Below are positions 1-5,187 of a stretch of DNA of 6,264 nucleotides, one piece after another; the stretch's first letter is position 1; each line of letters begins with the position of its first letter. A model generated the notes under the pieces. That model was not told the DNA's origin. It did no database searches and saw only the letters and a program-made list of their open reading frames with translations. The stretch is taken from positions 1 to 6,264 of the forward strand of contig JASIEN010000612.1 of assembly GCA_030045935.1 (NCBI GenBank). Direction: 5' to 3'. The stretch comes from Candidatus Sulfotelmatobacter sp. Lineage in GTDB: Bacteria; Acidobacteriota; Terriglobia; Terriglobales; Acidobacteriaceae. The position numbers were made by a program, and so were the translations under genes.

Positions 1-234
1 TTCGCGCCTTGGGGATTCGCTTCATGTCACCCGTGAACACCTGAGGAATCCCAGACAACAGCGAGAAATTACTAGGGTAGGCTCCAGATGGATGGGGGCA
101 ACAACAAGGACTCGTACGCCGTATATCTGGACAACTAGCGTTCACGTATCAGTGAAGTCGGCTGGCGTAAACTTAACCGTGTCCGCTATGCACACGCCGC
201 AAAATCCTGGCGGCTGAATCGCGACACTTGCCAA
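1..234. other. Left-edge region with no supported gene
   Basis: I see no convincing gene here. One plus-strand frame is open from position 2 to a TGA at 212-214. It has no recognisable motif and looks like chance. Another plus frame ends at a TGA at 42-44 after 13 codons and could be the tail of a gene cut by the window edge, which cannot be judged. A weak dyad (GCCGC at 196-200, GCGGC at 210-214, 9-nt loop) lies about 20 bp beyond the stop of the minus-strand TPR gene. It has no T tract on either side, so I do not call it a terminator. Confidence 0.5.
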
Positions 235-1716
235 TCAGTTTTTGACCGCGACACTGCCTGCCCGCATGGAAGAATCGGATGCCAAAGCCTCTTCCACGCT
301 GGGCACCTTCCAGTCCTGCAACCTTTTGCTCAAGGCGGCTGCATCTCCCGAAGCACCCGTCTCACGGTACGCCCCGATCAGTAGTTTCATCGAGAGAGGA
401 TTGGCTACGTCCTCTGTCAGGTGCGAAATGGCATCGGGATATTTCTTTTGATCAAGCAGCAATGTTCCGGCGGCGCCGTGATAGGTCCGCTGCGTGTTGA
501 TGCTGGAGCCCGGCCCGGCCAGTCGTTCCAGCTTGGTAACCAGCTTTTCAGCCGTGGCGCGATCGCCAGCTGCCAGCGCGCGCTCAACGCGAACGCGCAA
601 GATATGGGCCTTCTCTTCATTCAGGTCAACCTGGTTGACACTGCGGCTCGCCTGCACGAGCAGAGCGTCTGCCTGATCGAGATTCTTGATGGCTGCAGCT
701 GGATTTGGCTCATACATGGCCATCACGCGATGCGCCCGTGCTTCCCAGATCCACTGCTTCATGGCATGCGCCTGCGCAGCCGCATCCAGATATGCGGTGT
801 CGGCTTCCGCATACTTCTTTTCGCGGACGTACGTTAATGCCAGTTTTTGCAGATATTCGGCTTTGACTCCATTGCTGGGAGCTTCCTGAATTGCTTTCTC
901 ATATTCGGTGCGCGCCTGCTCTTCCTCCCCTATCAGCGCATACGTCTCGCCCAGTTCTTTCTGCGATATATAGAATGTCGGATCAACTTTGAGAGCCATT
1001 CGGTATTGCCCCAAAGCTTCCATATATCGTCCGGCAAAGCGCAGCATCTCCGCGTAAGAATCGTGGGGATTCGGTTCGTTCGGCAGCAGTTCCATGTATT
1101 TCGCCGCATACTGCAACGCCTTGTCGATGTCGCCTGACCGAGAGTAGAGATAAGCCAACTGGTTATACGCGGTCGCGTAATTCGGGTCGACCGCGAGCGC
1201 GCGCAAGGTCAGTTTTTTCGAAACTTCATACTCATCCTGCCAACGGAACAGCCAGTAGCCGACCATAAAGTTCAGGCGCTTGTCCTGCGGAAACATGGCC
1301 AGCATGTCATTCATGGCCATGATGCCTTCTACATAGCGGTTCTCGTGGACGCCAGCCATCCACCGGATCAATAGCTGTTCTCCGGGAGTAACCTGTTTAA
1401 TAAGAGATTTCGCTCTGGCCCGATCGCGCGCTTCTTCTGCAGGATCTGCCGTGGTGAAACAAATCCAAACGTAGGCCTGAGCGAAATTAGGATCGAGCCG
1501 AATCGCTTCATTCCAGTCCCTCAGAGCGAAGTTCCACCGGTGATTCTCGTAATGGACCATCCCAGTTTCGAAATACCGCGCAGCGGCCTGGGAACTTGTT
1601 GTAACCGGCAGCTTCGCCGAACTGAGATCGTCTGCCGCGCCTGCCGACAGCGGTGGCGCACCGATGGCTAAGCAGATGCTCAGTGACACCAGCGTTGAAA
1701 GACCCGAAACTTTCAT
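235..1716 (-). CDS. Exported tetratricopeptide-repeat (TPR) protein
   Basis: The 493-residue protein begins with a typical signal peptide: MKVSGLSTLVSLSICLAIGA, then a PPLSAGA-AD stretch that suits signal peptidase I cleavage near residue 27. The mature protein is therefore probably periplasmic or extracytoplasmic. There is no lipobox cysteine. The rest is almost all helical TPR repeats, best seen at about residues 43-76 (ending AIRLDPNFAQAY), 147-179 (ALAVDPNYATAY), 180-213 (LAYLYSRSGDIDKALQYAAK), 214-246, 247-280 (LGETYALIGEEEQARTEYEKAI) and 285-318. Weaker repeats run to about residue 465. TPR arrays bind proteins or peptides; no catalytic domain is present, so the partner is unknown. The ATG at 1716 is preferred over the in-frame ATG at 1848 because it has an AGGAAG ribosome binding site 6 nt upstream (1723-1728) and puts the signal peptide at the N terminus. 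The gene appears monocistronic and is divergent from the toxin-antitoxin pair. Confidence 0.85.
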   Translation of the reverse strand: MKVSGLSTLVSLSICLAIGAPPLSAGAADDLSSAKLPVTTSSQAAARYFETGMVHYENHRWNFALRDWNEAIRLDPNFAQAYVWICFTTADPAEEARDRARAKSLIKQVTPGEQLLIRWMAGVHENRYVEGIMAMNDMLAMFPQDKRLNFMVGYWLFRWQDEYEVSKKLTLRALAVDPNYATAYNQLAYLYSRSGDIDKALQYAAKYMELLPNEPNPHDSYAEMLRFAGRYMEALGQYRMALKVDPTFYISQKELGETYALIGEEEQARTEYEKAIQEAPSNGVKAEYLQKLALTYVREKKYAEADTAYLDAAAQAHAMKQWIWEARAHRVMAMYEPNPAAAIKNLDQADALLVQASRSVNQVDLNEEKAHILRVRVERALAAGDRATAEKLVTKLERLAGPGSSINTQRTYHGAAGTLLLDQKKYPDAISHLTEDVANPLSMKLLIGAYRETGASGDAAALSKRLQDWKVPSVEEALASDSSMRAGSVAVKN

Positions 1717-1722
1717 TTCATT

Positions 1723-1728
1723 CTTCCT
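1723..1728 (-). promoter_or_regulatory. Ribosome binding site that fixes the TPR gene start
   Basis: On the minus strand AGGAAG lies 6 nt upstream of the ATG at 1716. This decides for a start 44 codons inside the longest open frame. The longer version would bury the signal peptide behind an arginine- and cysteine-containing stretch that looks like translated untranslated region. Confidence 0.7.
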
Positions 1729-1954
1729 ATCGGCTGCAATCTCCCTGGTCAACAATGACAGCGCGACCGCGAGCCAGTCACACTTCGGATGCGAGCAGAA
1801 ATATCCCCAGGCCAGACCGCGAGGGCCGCGGGACAAGACGCTTTCCAATGTGTGATTAGAATTTGCCAGGTAATCAGGGGAAAGATAACCGTAGTAATCG
1901 TTTCTCAGAATGGAGCCACTACGAATTCCTACTGTTAGGCTGCACTACACCAGA
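1729..1954. other. Divergent intergenic spacer, AT-rich on the antitoxin side
   Basis: This spacer lies between the TPR gene (leftward) and the toxin-antitoxin pair (rightward). It must hold the TPR gene promoter. On the minus strand a TCTAAT hexamer (plus-strand 1855-1860) matches the -10 consensus at five of six positions, but no good -35 box lies 16-18 bp from it, so the promoter is only a candidate. From about 1855 rightward the sequence becomes distinctly more AT-rich than the flanking genes. I see no small gene or RNA here. Confidence 0.4.
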
Positions 1955-1977
1955 AAACTAGTTTACTAAACTAGTTT
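1955..1977. promoter_or_regulatory. 23-bp perfect dyad, probable autoregulatory operator of the toxin-antitoxin pair
   Basis: Arms AAACTAGTTTA (1955-1965) and TAAACTAGTTT (1967-1977) are exact reverse complements around a single central C at 1966. Each arm itself contains the 10-bp palindrome AAACTAGTTT (1955-1964 and 1968-1977), with centres 13 bp apart, so it can also be read as two identical palindromic half-sites. The dyad ends 20 bp before the antitoxin ATG. Phd/YefM-type antitoxins are known to bind paired short palindromes at their own promoters, with the toxin acting as co-repressor. Assigning this dyad to that role is inference from position and shape. No convincing -35/-10 pair was found; the AT-rich arms may themselves overlap the promoter. 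Confidence 0.65.
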
Positions 1978-1997
1978 ATTCATGTGACAATAATTCC

Positions 1998-2240
1998 ATG
2001 AAAGTAGTCGGCGCTTTCGACGCAAAAACCCATCTCAACCAACTCCTCGATCGAGCTTCGAAAGGTGAGACCATCCACATTACACGACGTGGTGTGCTGG
2101 TCGCGAAACTGAGCCCTCCCGATCTCAGTGAAGAAGCCGACACGCGCAATCTCGCTGCATCCATTCGGAAGTTGCGAAAAGGGGTTCTTTTGGGGAAGAC
2201 CACAATCCGCGAGCTGATCGATGCCGGCCGGCACTACTGA
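1998..2240 (+). CDS. Phd/YefM-family type II antitoxin
   Basis: This 80-residue protein has the standard antitoxin length and layout. The N-terminal part, MKVVGAFDAKTHLNQLLDRA, followed by KGETIHITRRGVLVAKLSP (residues 22-40), is the Phd/YefM DNA-binding fold, which dimerises and binds operator DNA. The C-terminal part (about residues 48-80, rich in Arg, Lys and Leu, ending TTIRELIDAGRHY) is the usual flexible toxin-neutralising tail. It should bind and inhibit the PIN toxin encoded directly after it and repress its own promoter, probably through the dyad at 1955-1977. The ATG is the only usable start, since the frame is closed by a TAG at 1959-1961, yet no good Shine-Dalgarno sequence precedes it. 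The gene overlaps the toxin start by 20 bp, which implies translational coupling. Family assignment is confident; the partner is inferred from adjacency. Confidence 0.88.
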   Translation: MKVVGAFDAKTHLNQLLDRASKGETIHITRRGVLVAKLSPPDLSEEADTRNLAASIRKLRKGVLLGKTTIRELIDAGRHY

Positions 2241-2652
2241 CCGGCTGGTGCTGGACGCTTCTGTTGCGGTCGCGTGGTGTTTCGAAGACGAAACCAGCCG
2301 CCTCACCGAAAGAGTGCTCGATCTACTCTCGGGCGGGTCCGAGGCTCTCGTTCCCTGTATCTGGCCGCTGGAAGTTTCCAATGCGCTGCTCGTGGCAGAA
2401 CGTCGCAAGCGGATTGCGCAGGCGAGAATCAGCGGCTTGCTGCGGCACATCGCTGGGCTGCCGATTACCTTGATGCCGATCGGCACTCTGACAGCCTTCG
2501 AGCAGATACTGCCTCTTGCGCGCCAGTGTGGCCTCTCGCTATACGATGCAGCTTATCTCGAGTTGGCATCGAGGATGGCCCTGCCGCTCGCCACTCTTGA
2601 TGCAGAGTTACGGCGGTCGGCCAGCCAAGTCGGCATCATGCTGTTGGCGTAA
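2221..2652 (+). CDS. vapC: VapC-type PIN-domain toxin ribonuclease
   Basis: This 143-residue single-domain PIN protein carries the acidic residues expected of a Mg/Mn-dependent endoribonuclease: D12 in LVLDASVAVAWCF, E51 in PLEVSNALL, D109 in LSLYDAAYLELA and D127 in LATLDAELR. The set looks complete, so the toxin is probably active. Characterised VapC toxins cleave tRNA or rRNA and stop translation; the target here cannot be read from sequence. The start at 2221 lies inside the antitoxin gene in a different frame and gives only 11 residues before the first catalytic Asp, normal for the family. The next gene is convergent, so the module is a two-gene operon. Pairing a PIN toxin with a Phd/YefM-type rather than an AbrB- or RHH-type antitoxin is well known. 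Confidence 0.9.
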   Translation: MPAGTTDRLVLDASVAVAWCFEDETSRLTERVLDLLSGGSEALVPCIWPLEVSNALLVAERRKRIAQARISGLLRHIAGLPITLMPIGTLTAFEQILPLARQCGLSLYDAAYLELASRMALPLATLDAELRRSASQVGIMLLA

Positions 2653-2715
2653 GGAGAGATTGATGCTTCAAAGACGTCATCCCGGTTTGCGACCCGCGAG
2701 TCTACTAAAGCCTCA
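2653..2715. other. Short convergent intergenic gap
   Basis: The 63-bp gap between the toxin stop and the amidohydrolase stop contains no hairpin with a T tract in either direction, so no intrinsic terminator is supported. A GTCATCCCGG stretch (2674-2683) resembles the end of REP-like elements read on the minus strand, but the similarity is too short to call. Confidence 0.4.
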
Positions 2716-3894
2716 TCACTTCGACTTCCCCTTGAACTGGCCAAAAATCCGCTCCGCATTCTTGTGGTAGATCTTTTCCAGCACTTCATCGGGCAAATCG
2801 AGGCCGTAGATTTTCCAGCGTCCCTGGCCGGGATATCCCCAATAATCAAAATATTCGTCGGCGGTTTCGAGCCAGCGAAAATGATTGCGGTACATGGCTT
2901 CGTCCATGCCGTTGTCGGTGCCGAACATGATGCGGTCCTGATACTTGATGAAGAATTCGCGTGCGCGGCGGGGCTGACGCCCCAGTTCTGCCTCACGCGC
3001 GCCGAATTCCACCATGACATTTGGCATGGTATCGAGCAGGTGTGAAACGTAATCGAGGTTCTCTGGCCAGTTCGCCATGTGCAGTGCGACAAACGTCGTA
3101 CGCGGATGCTTGGCGAACATGCGGGCCCGCTGCGCCAGCAATTCTTCTTTTGTGGGAAACTGCGGGCCGTAGAAGCTCCAGTCAGGATGCTCGATCAATT
3201 CCTCATAGCGCTCGTTCGTGTTGTCGATGGGATGAAAGAACGCTTCCGGGTCGGAGGTGTGAATCGAAACAGGAACGCCCAAACGTCCCGCCTCTTCCCA
3301 GATAGGATCGAGCCGCGGGTCATCCACCGCGACCAGCTTTCCTGATTTATCGCGAATGCCCAGCCCCAGATCCTTCAATTGCTTCAGGCCGCGCGACCCC
3401 CGCGCTATCGCGTCGTCGAGCTGCGCGACCATTTCCTGGCTGAAATTGGGGTCGTCAATTTTGCTGAAGTCGATTTGAGAGAAAACAATGAATCGCCCGG
3501 GATACGGCTTGACCATTTCATCGATCACTCCTTGCAGTTTTTCGCCCCACATGCCGGTGAGGATGACGACGGTCTTCACGTTGGTGTTGTCCATGATCTG
3601 GACCACTCGCTCCGGCGGCAGGTGATCTTCAATGCGCATGGCATCGTTGGTGTGATTATGCACGTCAATCACGTAAAACCTGGCCCGGTCGATGGCATGG
3701 GCCTGCGAGTGCATCATCGACTGCGGATGAAAGTCTTTCAGCAAAAGCGTCTTGTGCAGCTCGGCATCGGCGGCGGACTTATAGCCGATCTGATCCTGGG
3801 ATTGCGACTGCGTTGATGATTGGGCTTGAGCCGACTGCAACGCGGCCAGGCCAAGAAAAGCTAACAATGGCGCGAAAAGAGCTCGGAGTGACAT
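2716..3894 (-). CDS. Exported metal-dependent amidohydrolase (amidohydrolase_2 family)
   Basis: The 392-residue protein starts with a signal peptide (MSLRALFAPLLAFLGLAALQ, cleavage likely after SAQA near residue 24), then a Gln/Ser-rich linker to about residue 35, so it should act outside the cytoplasm. The rest is a TIM-barrel hydrolase of the amidohydrolase_2 type, with likely metal and catalytic residues in order: D77/H79/H81 (DVHNH), K171 (RGLKQLK), H212 (SIHTSD), H272 (ALHMANW) and D327 (FGTDNGM). The C-terminal KIYGLDLPDEVLEKIYHKNAERIFG helix is typical. Family members hydrolyse or decarboxylate varied cyclic or carboxylated compounds; the substrate cannot be predicted here. An in-frame TGA (3898-3900) directly upstream fixes the ATG as the furthest possible start. 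GAGG sits only 1 nt from the ATG, so the ribosome binding site is poor. The gene is divergent from ilvC and convergent with vapC. Confidence 0.87.
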   Translation of the reverse strand: MSLRALFAPLLAFLGLAALQSAQAQSSTQSQSQDQIGYKSAADAELHKTLLLKDFHPQSMMHSQAHAIDRARFYVIDVHNHTNDAMRIEDHLPPERVVQIMDNTNVKTVVILTGMWGEKLQGVIDEMVKPYPGRFIVFSQIDFSKIDDPNFSQEMVAQLDDAIARGSRGLKQLKDLGLGIRDKSGKLVAVDDPRLDPIWEEAGRLGVPVSIHTSDPEAFFHPIDNTNERYEELIEHPDWSFYGPQFPTKEELLAQRARMFAKHPRTTFVALHMANWPENLDYVSHLLDTMPNVMVEFGAREAELGRQPRRAREFFIKYQDRIMFGTDNGMDEAMYRNHFRWLETADEYFDYWGYPGQGRWKIYGLDLPDEVLEKIYHKNAERIFGQFKGKSK

Positions 3895-3904
3895 GCCTCA
3901 GTTT

Positions 3905-3917
3905 CGCAAAGTTTGCG
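3905..3917. promoter_or_regulatory. 13-bp inverted repeat in front of the amidohydrolase start
   Basis: CGCAAA-G-TTTGCG is a perfect 6-bp-arm dyad centred on 3911, 10 bp upstream of the amidohydrolase ATG on the minus strand. It could be an operator or a small mRNA hairpin over the initiation region. No regulator gene is nearby, so function is unknown. Confidence 0.3.
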
Positions 3918-3929
3918 GAGGCGGGATAG

Positions 3930-3943
3930 GTTTTATCTAAAAC
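3930..3943. promoter_or_regulatory. 14-bp inverted repeat in the amidohydrolase-ilvC divergent region
   Basis: GTTTTA-TC-TAAAAC has perfect 6-bp arms and lies 35 bp upstream of the amidohydrolase start, where the promoter of that gene would be expected. Being AT-rich, it could be an operator or partly coincide with a -10 region. It is about 65 bp upstream of the likely ilvC -35 box. Confidence 0.3.
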
Positions 3944-4009
3944 GAATTGTTTTTTCCTGCCCGCTCGGGACGACAGTCTCACTGGCTCCCCAAAAGTAAT
4001 AGTTCGGAC

Positions 4010-4038
4010 TTGACAGAGGGAGGAGTGTCCAGTAGCAT
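4010..4038 (+). promoter_or_regulatory. Probable sigma70-type promoter of ilvC-ilvB
   Basis: A perfect -35 hexamer TTGACA (4010-4015) is followed after exactly 17 bp by TAGCAT (4033-4038), which matches four of six bases of the -10 consensus, including the first TA and the final AT. Transcription would begin near 4044-4046, giving a 5' leader of only about 30 nt before the ilvC ATG. The pair is inferred from sequence only. Confidence 0.6.
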
Positions 4039-4045
4039 CTCTGAA

Positions 4046-4063
4046 ACCGACCGGTCGGTCGGT
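4046..4063 (+). promoter_or_regulatory. Palindrome and alternative RNA hairpin at the predicted ilvC transcription start
   Basis: ACCGACCGGTCGGT (4046-4059) is a perfect 14-bp palindrome sitting on the predicted +1 region, a classic position and size for a dimeric repressor operator. The same stretch extended to 4063 can fold in RNA as a 7-bp stem, ACCGACC (4046-4052) with GGTCGGT (4057-4063), around a GGTC loop. The stem ends directly at the Shine-Dalgarno sequence (4064-4070). The second fold exists because CGGT is repeated three times in tandem (4052-4063). Whether it acts on DNA, on RNA or both is not decided by the sequence. Confidence 0.5.
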
Positions 4064-4070
4064 AAGGGAG
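4064..4070 (+). promoter_or_regulatory. Ribosome binding site that fixes the ilvC start
   Basis: AAGGGAG lies 5 nt before the ATG at 4076. It supports this start over the in-frame ATG at 3947, which would add 43 residues unrelated to the family and would lie upstream of the predicted promoter. Confidence 0.8.
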
Positions 4071-4075
4071 CAATT

Positions 4076-5122
4076 ATGGCGACCATCTTTTACCAGGGCG
4101 ACGCAAATCCGCAGGCGCTGAAAGGGAAGACAATTGCCATTCTCGGCTATGGCAGCCAGGGACATGCGCAGGCACAGAACCTGCGCGACAGCGGACACAA
4201 GGTCATTGTCGGGCTGGAGGCGGGACGGGCCAGCGCGCAGCAGGCGCGGGCGGACGGAATGGTCGTTGTCTCTCCCGAGGAGGGGGCTAGGCGAGCCGAG
4301 TGGATTCAGGTGCTCACTCCGGACGAGACGCAGGCCGCAGTGTATGAGAAGTACGTCAAACCGTATCTGCATCCGGGGAAGATTCTGGGGTTCTCGCACG
4401 GGTTCAGCATTCACTTCAAGACCATCGTTCCGCCGAACGATGTGGACGTGGTGATGATCGCTCCGAAGTCGCCGGGGCACTTACTGCGGCGTGTGTATGC
4501 CGAGGGGCGCGGAGTGCCGTCCCTGTTGGCGGTGAGCCAGGATGCAAGTGGCCGCGCGCACGAATATGCGCTGGCTTATGCGCATGGAATTGGGTCGACT
4601 CGCGCGGGCGTGTTGCAGACGACTTTTCGCGAGGAGACGGAGAGCGACCTGTTTGGCGAGCAGGCAGTGTTGTGTGGCGGGTTGACGTCGTTGATCAAGA
4701 AGGGATTTGAGACGCTGGTCGAGGCTGGCTACGCGCCGGAGATCGCTTACTTCGAATGTCTGCACGAGATGAAGCTGATTGTTGATCTCATTTACGAGGG
4801 CGGGCTCGGGCGCATGCGGTACTCGATCTCGAATACTGCGGAGTTTGGCGATTTGACACGCGGCGAAAGGGTTGTGGGGGATGAGACGCGCGCGGCGATG
4901 AAGAAGATTCTGGCCGACATTCAGAGCGGAGCGTTTGCGCGCGAGTGGATTGCGGAGAATACGGCGGGAGGGCAGCGTTTCGCTTCGCTGCGTGAGGCGG
5001 AGAAGCGGCACCCGATTGAGATCGTTGGGGAGCAGTTGCGAGCGATGATGAGCTGGCTCCCGGGACGAGAGAAAAACGGTGAGGTGGCTAAGAAGGAAAC
5101 ACCGCAGGCGGTGGAAGCATAG
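4076..5122 (+). CDS. ilvC: Ketol-acid reductoisomerase, class I (short form)
   Basis: IlvC catalyses the Mg-dependent alkyl migration and NAD(P)H reduction of 2-acetolactate or 2-aceto-2-hydroxybutyrate, the second common step of valine, leucine and isoleucine synthesis, in the cytoplasm. The 348 residues fit the class I enzyme. The N-terminal Rossmann domain has [17 protein letters not shown] (24-40) and the cofactor loop VGLEAGRAS (45-53). Catalytic residues are H108 (GFSHGF), K131 (APKSPGH), the metal ligands D191 and E195 (ESDLFGEQ), and E227 and E231 ([19 protein letters not shown]), with SISNTAE (250-256) at the substrate site. An Ala/Glu/Lys-rich tail follows residue 330. Two loop positions are unusual: E48 where Arg is common and R51 where Ser is common, which may affect cofactor preference. 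It begins an operon with ilvB 65 bp downstream. Confidence 0.97.
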   Translation: MATIFYQGDANPQALKGKTIAILGYGSQGHAQAQNLRDSGHKVIVGLEAGRASAQQARADGMVVVSPEEGARRAEWIQVLTPDETQAAVYEKYVKPYLHPGKILGFSHGFSIHFKTIVPPNDVDVVMIAPKSPGHLLRRVYAEGRGVPSLLAVSQDASGRAHEYALAYAHGIGSTRAGVLQTTFREETESDLFGEQAVLCGGLTSLIKKGFETLVEAGYAPEIAYFECLHEMKLIVDLIYEGGLGRMRYSISNTAEFGDLTRGERVVGDETRAAMKKILADIQSGAFAREWIAENTAGGQRFASLREAEKRHPIEIVGEQLRAMMSWLPGREKNGEVAKKETPQAVEA

Positions 5123-5143
5123 GAGTTCGTTGTCGCGGCGGCG

Positions 5144-5177
5144 AATAACAGATTCCTCGCTGCGCTCGCAATGACAA
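5144..5177. repeat. REP-like intergenic element between ilvC and ilvB
   Basis: The stretch contains ATTCCTCGCTGCGCTCGCA (5152-5170) followed by ATGACAA. This resembles a short element, typically reading ...TTCCTCGCTGCGCTCGGAATGACA..., that I recall as dispersed between genes in acidobacterial and some other genomes. That is recollection, not a search result. It has a small CGC-T-GCG core dyad (5158-5164) inside a degenerate outer dyad. There is only one clear copy in this window, so its repetitive nature cannot be shown here. It fills more than half of the ilvC-ilvB gap and ends 10 bp before the ilvB ATG. Confidence 0.5.
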
Positions 5178-5187
5178 CGATTGGAAC

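Noticed and set aside
196..214. Weak hairpin downstream of the TPR gene as a terminator
   Set aside because: It has only a 5-bp stem with a 9-nt loop and no T tract follows it.
421..837. Plus-strand open frame of 138 codons opposite the TPR gene
   Set aside because: It is a shadow of the minus-strand TPR repeats. It has no ribosome binding site or motif, whereas the minus strand shows repeated TPR signatures and a signal peptide.
1717..1848. In-frame N-terminal extension of the TPR protein by 44 residues
   Set aside because: It would bury a clear signal peptide, and the internal ATG at 1716 has a well-spaced AGGAAG. The extension shows no family-like sequence.
1989..1994. AATAAT as a -10 box for the antitoxin gene
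   Set aside because: It matches five of six consensus bases but lies 3 bp before the ATG, so transcription would begin inside the coding sequence, and no -35 box is at the right distance.
2663..2770. Possible 35-residue small protein after the toxin, with AAGGAG upstream of its ATG
   Set aside because: Most of it runs antisense through the 3' end of the amidohydrolase gene, it has no recognisable motif, and the purine-rich stretch overlaps the toxin stop codon. Probably chance.
3379..3816. Plus-strand open frame of 145 codons opposite the amidohydrolase gene
   Set aside because: It is antisense to the well-supported hydrolase domain with its HxH metal site, and its His-rich translation reflects the complementary codons.
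3947..4075. In-frame N-terminal extension of IlvC by 43 residues
   Set aside because: It lies over the predicted promoter and palindrome, has no family similarity, and the ATG at 4076 has AAGGGAG 5 nt upstream and gives the normal class I N terminus.
3779..4480. Minus-strand open frame of 233 codons across the ilvC 5' region
   Set aside because: It overlaps both the amidohydrolase and ilvC coding regions and the promoter between them, and shows no domain-like sequence.
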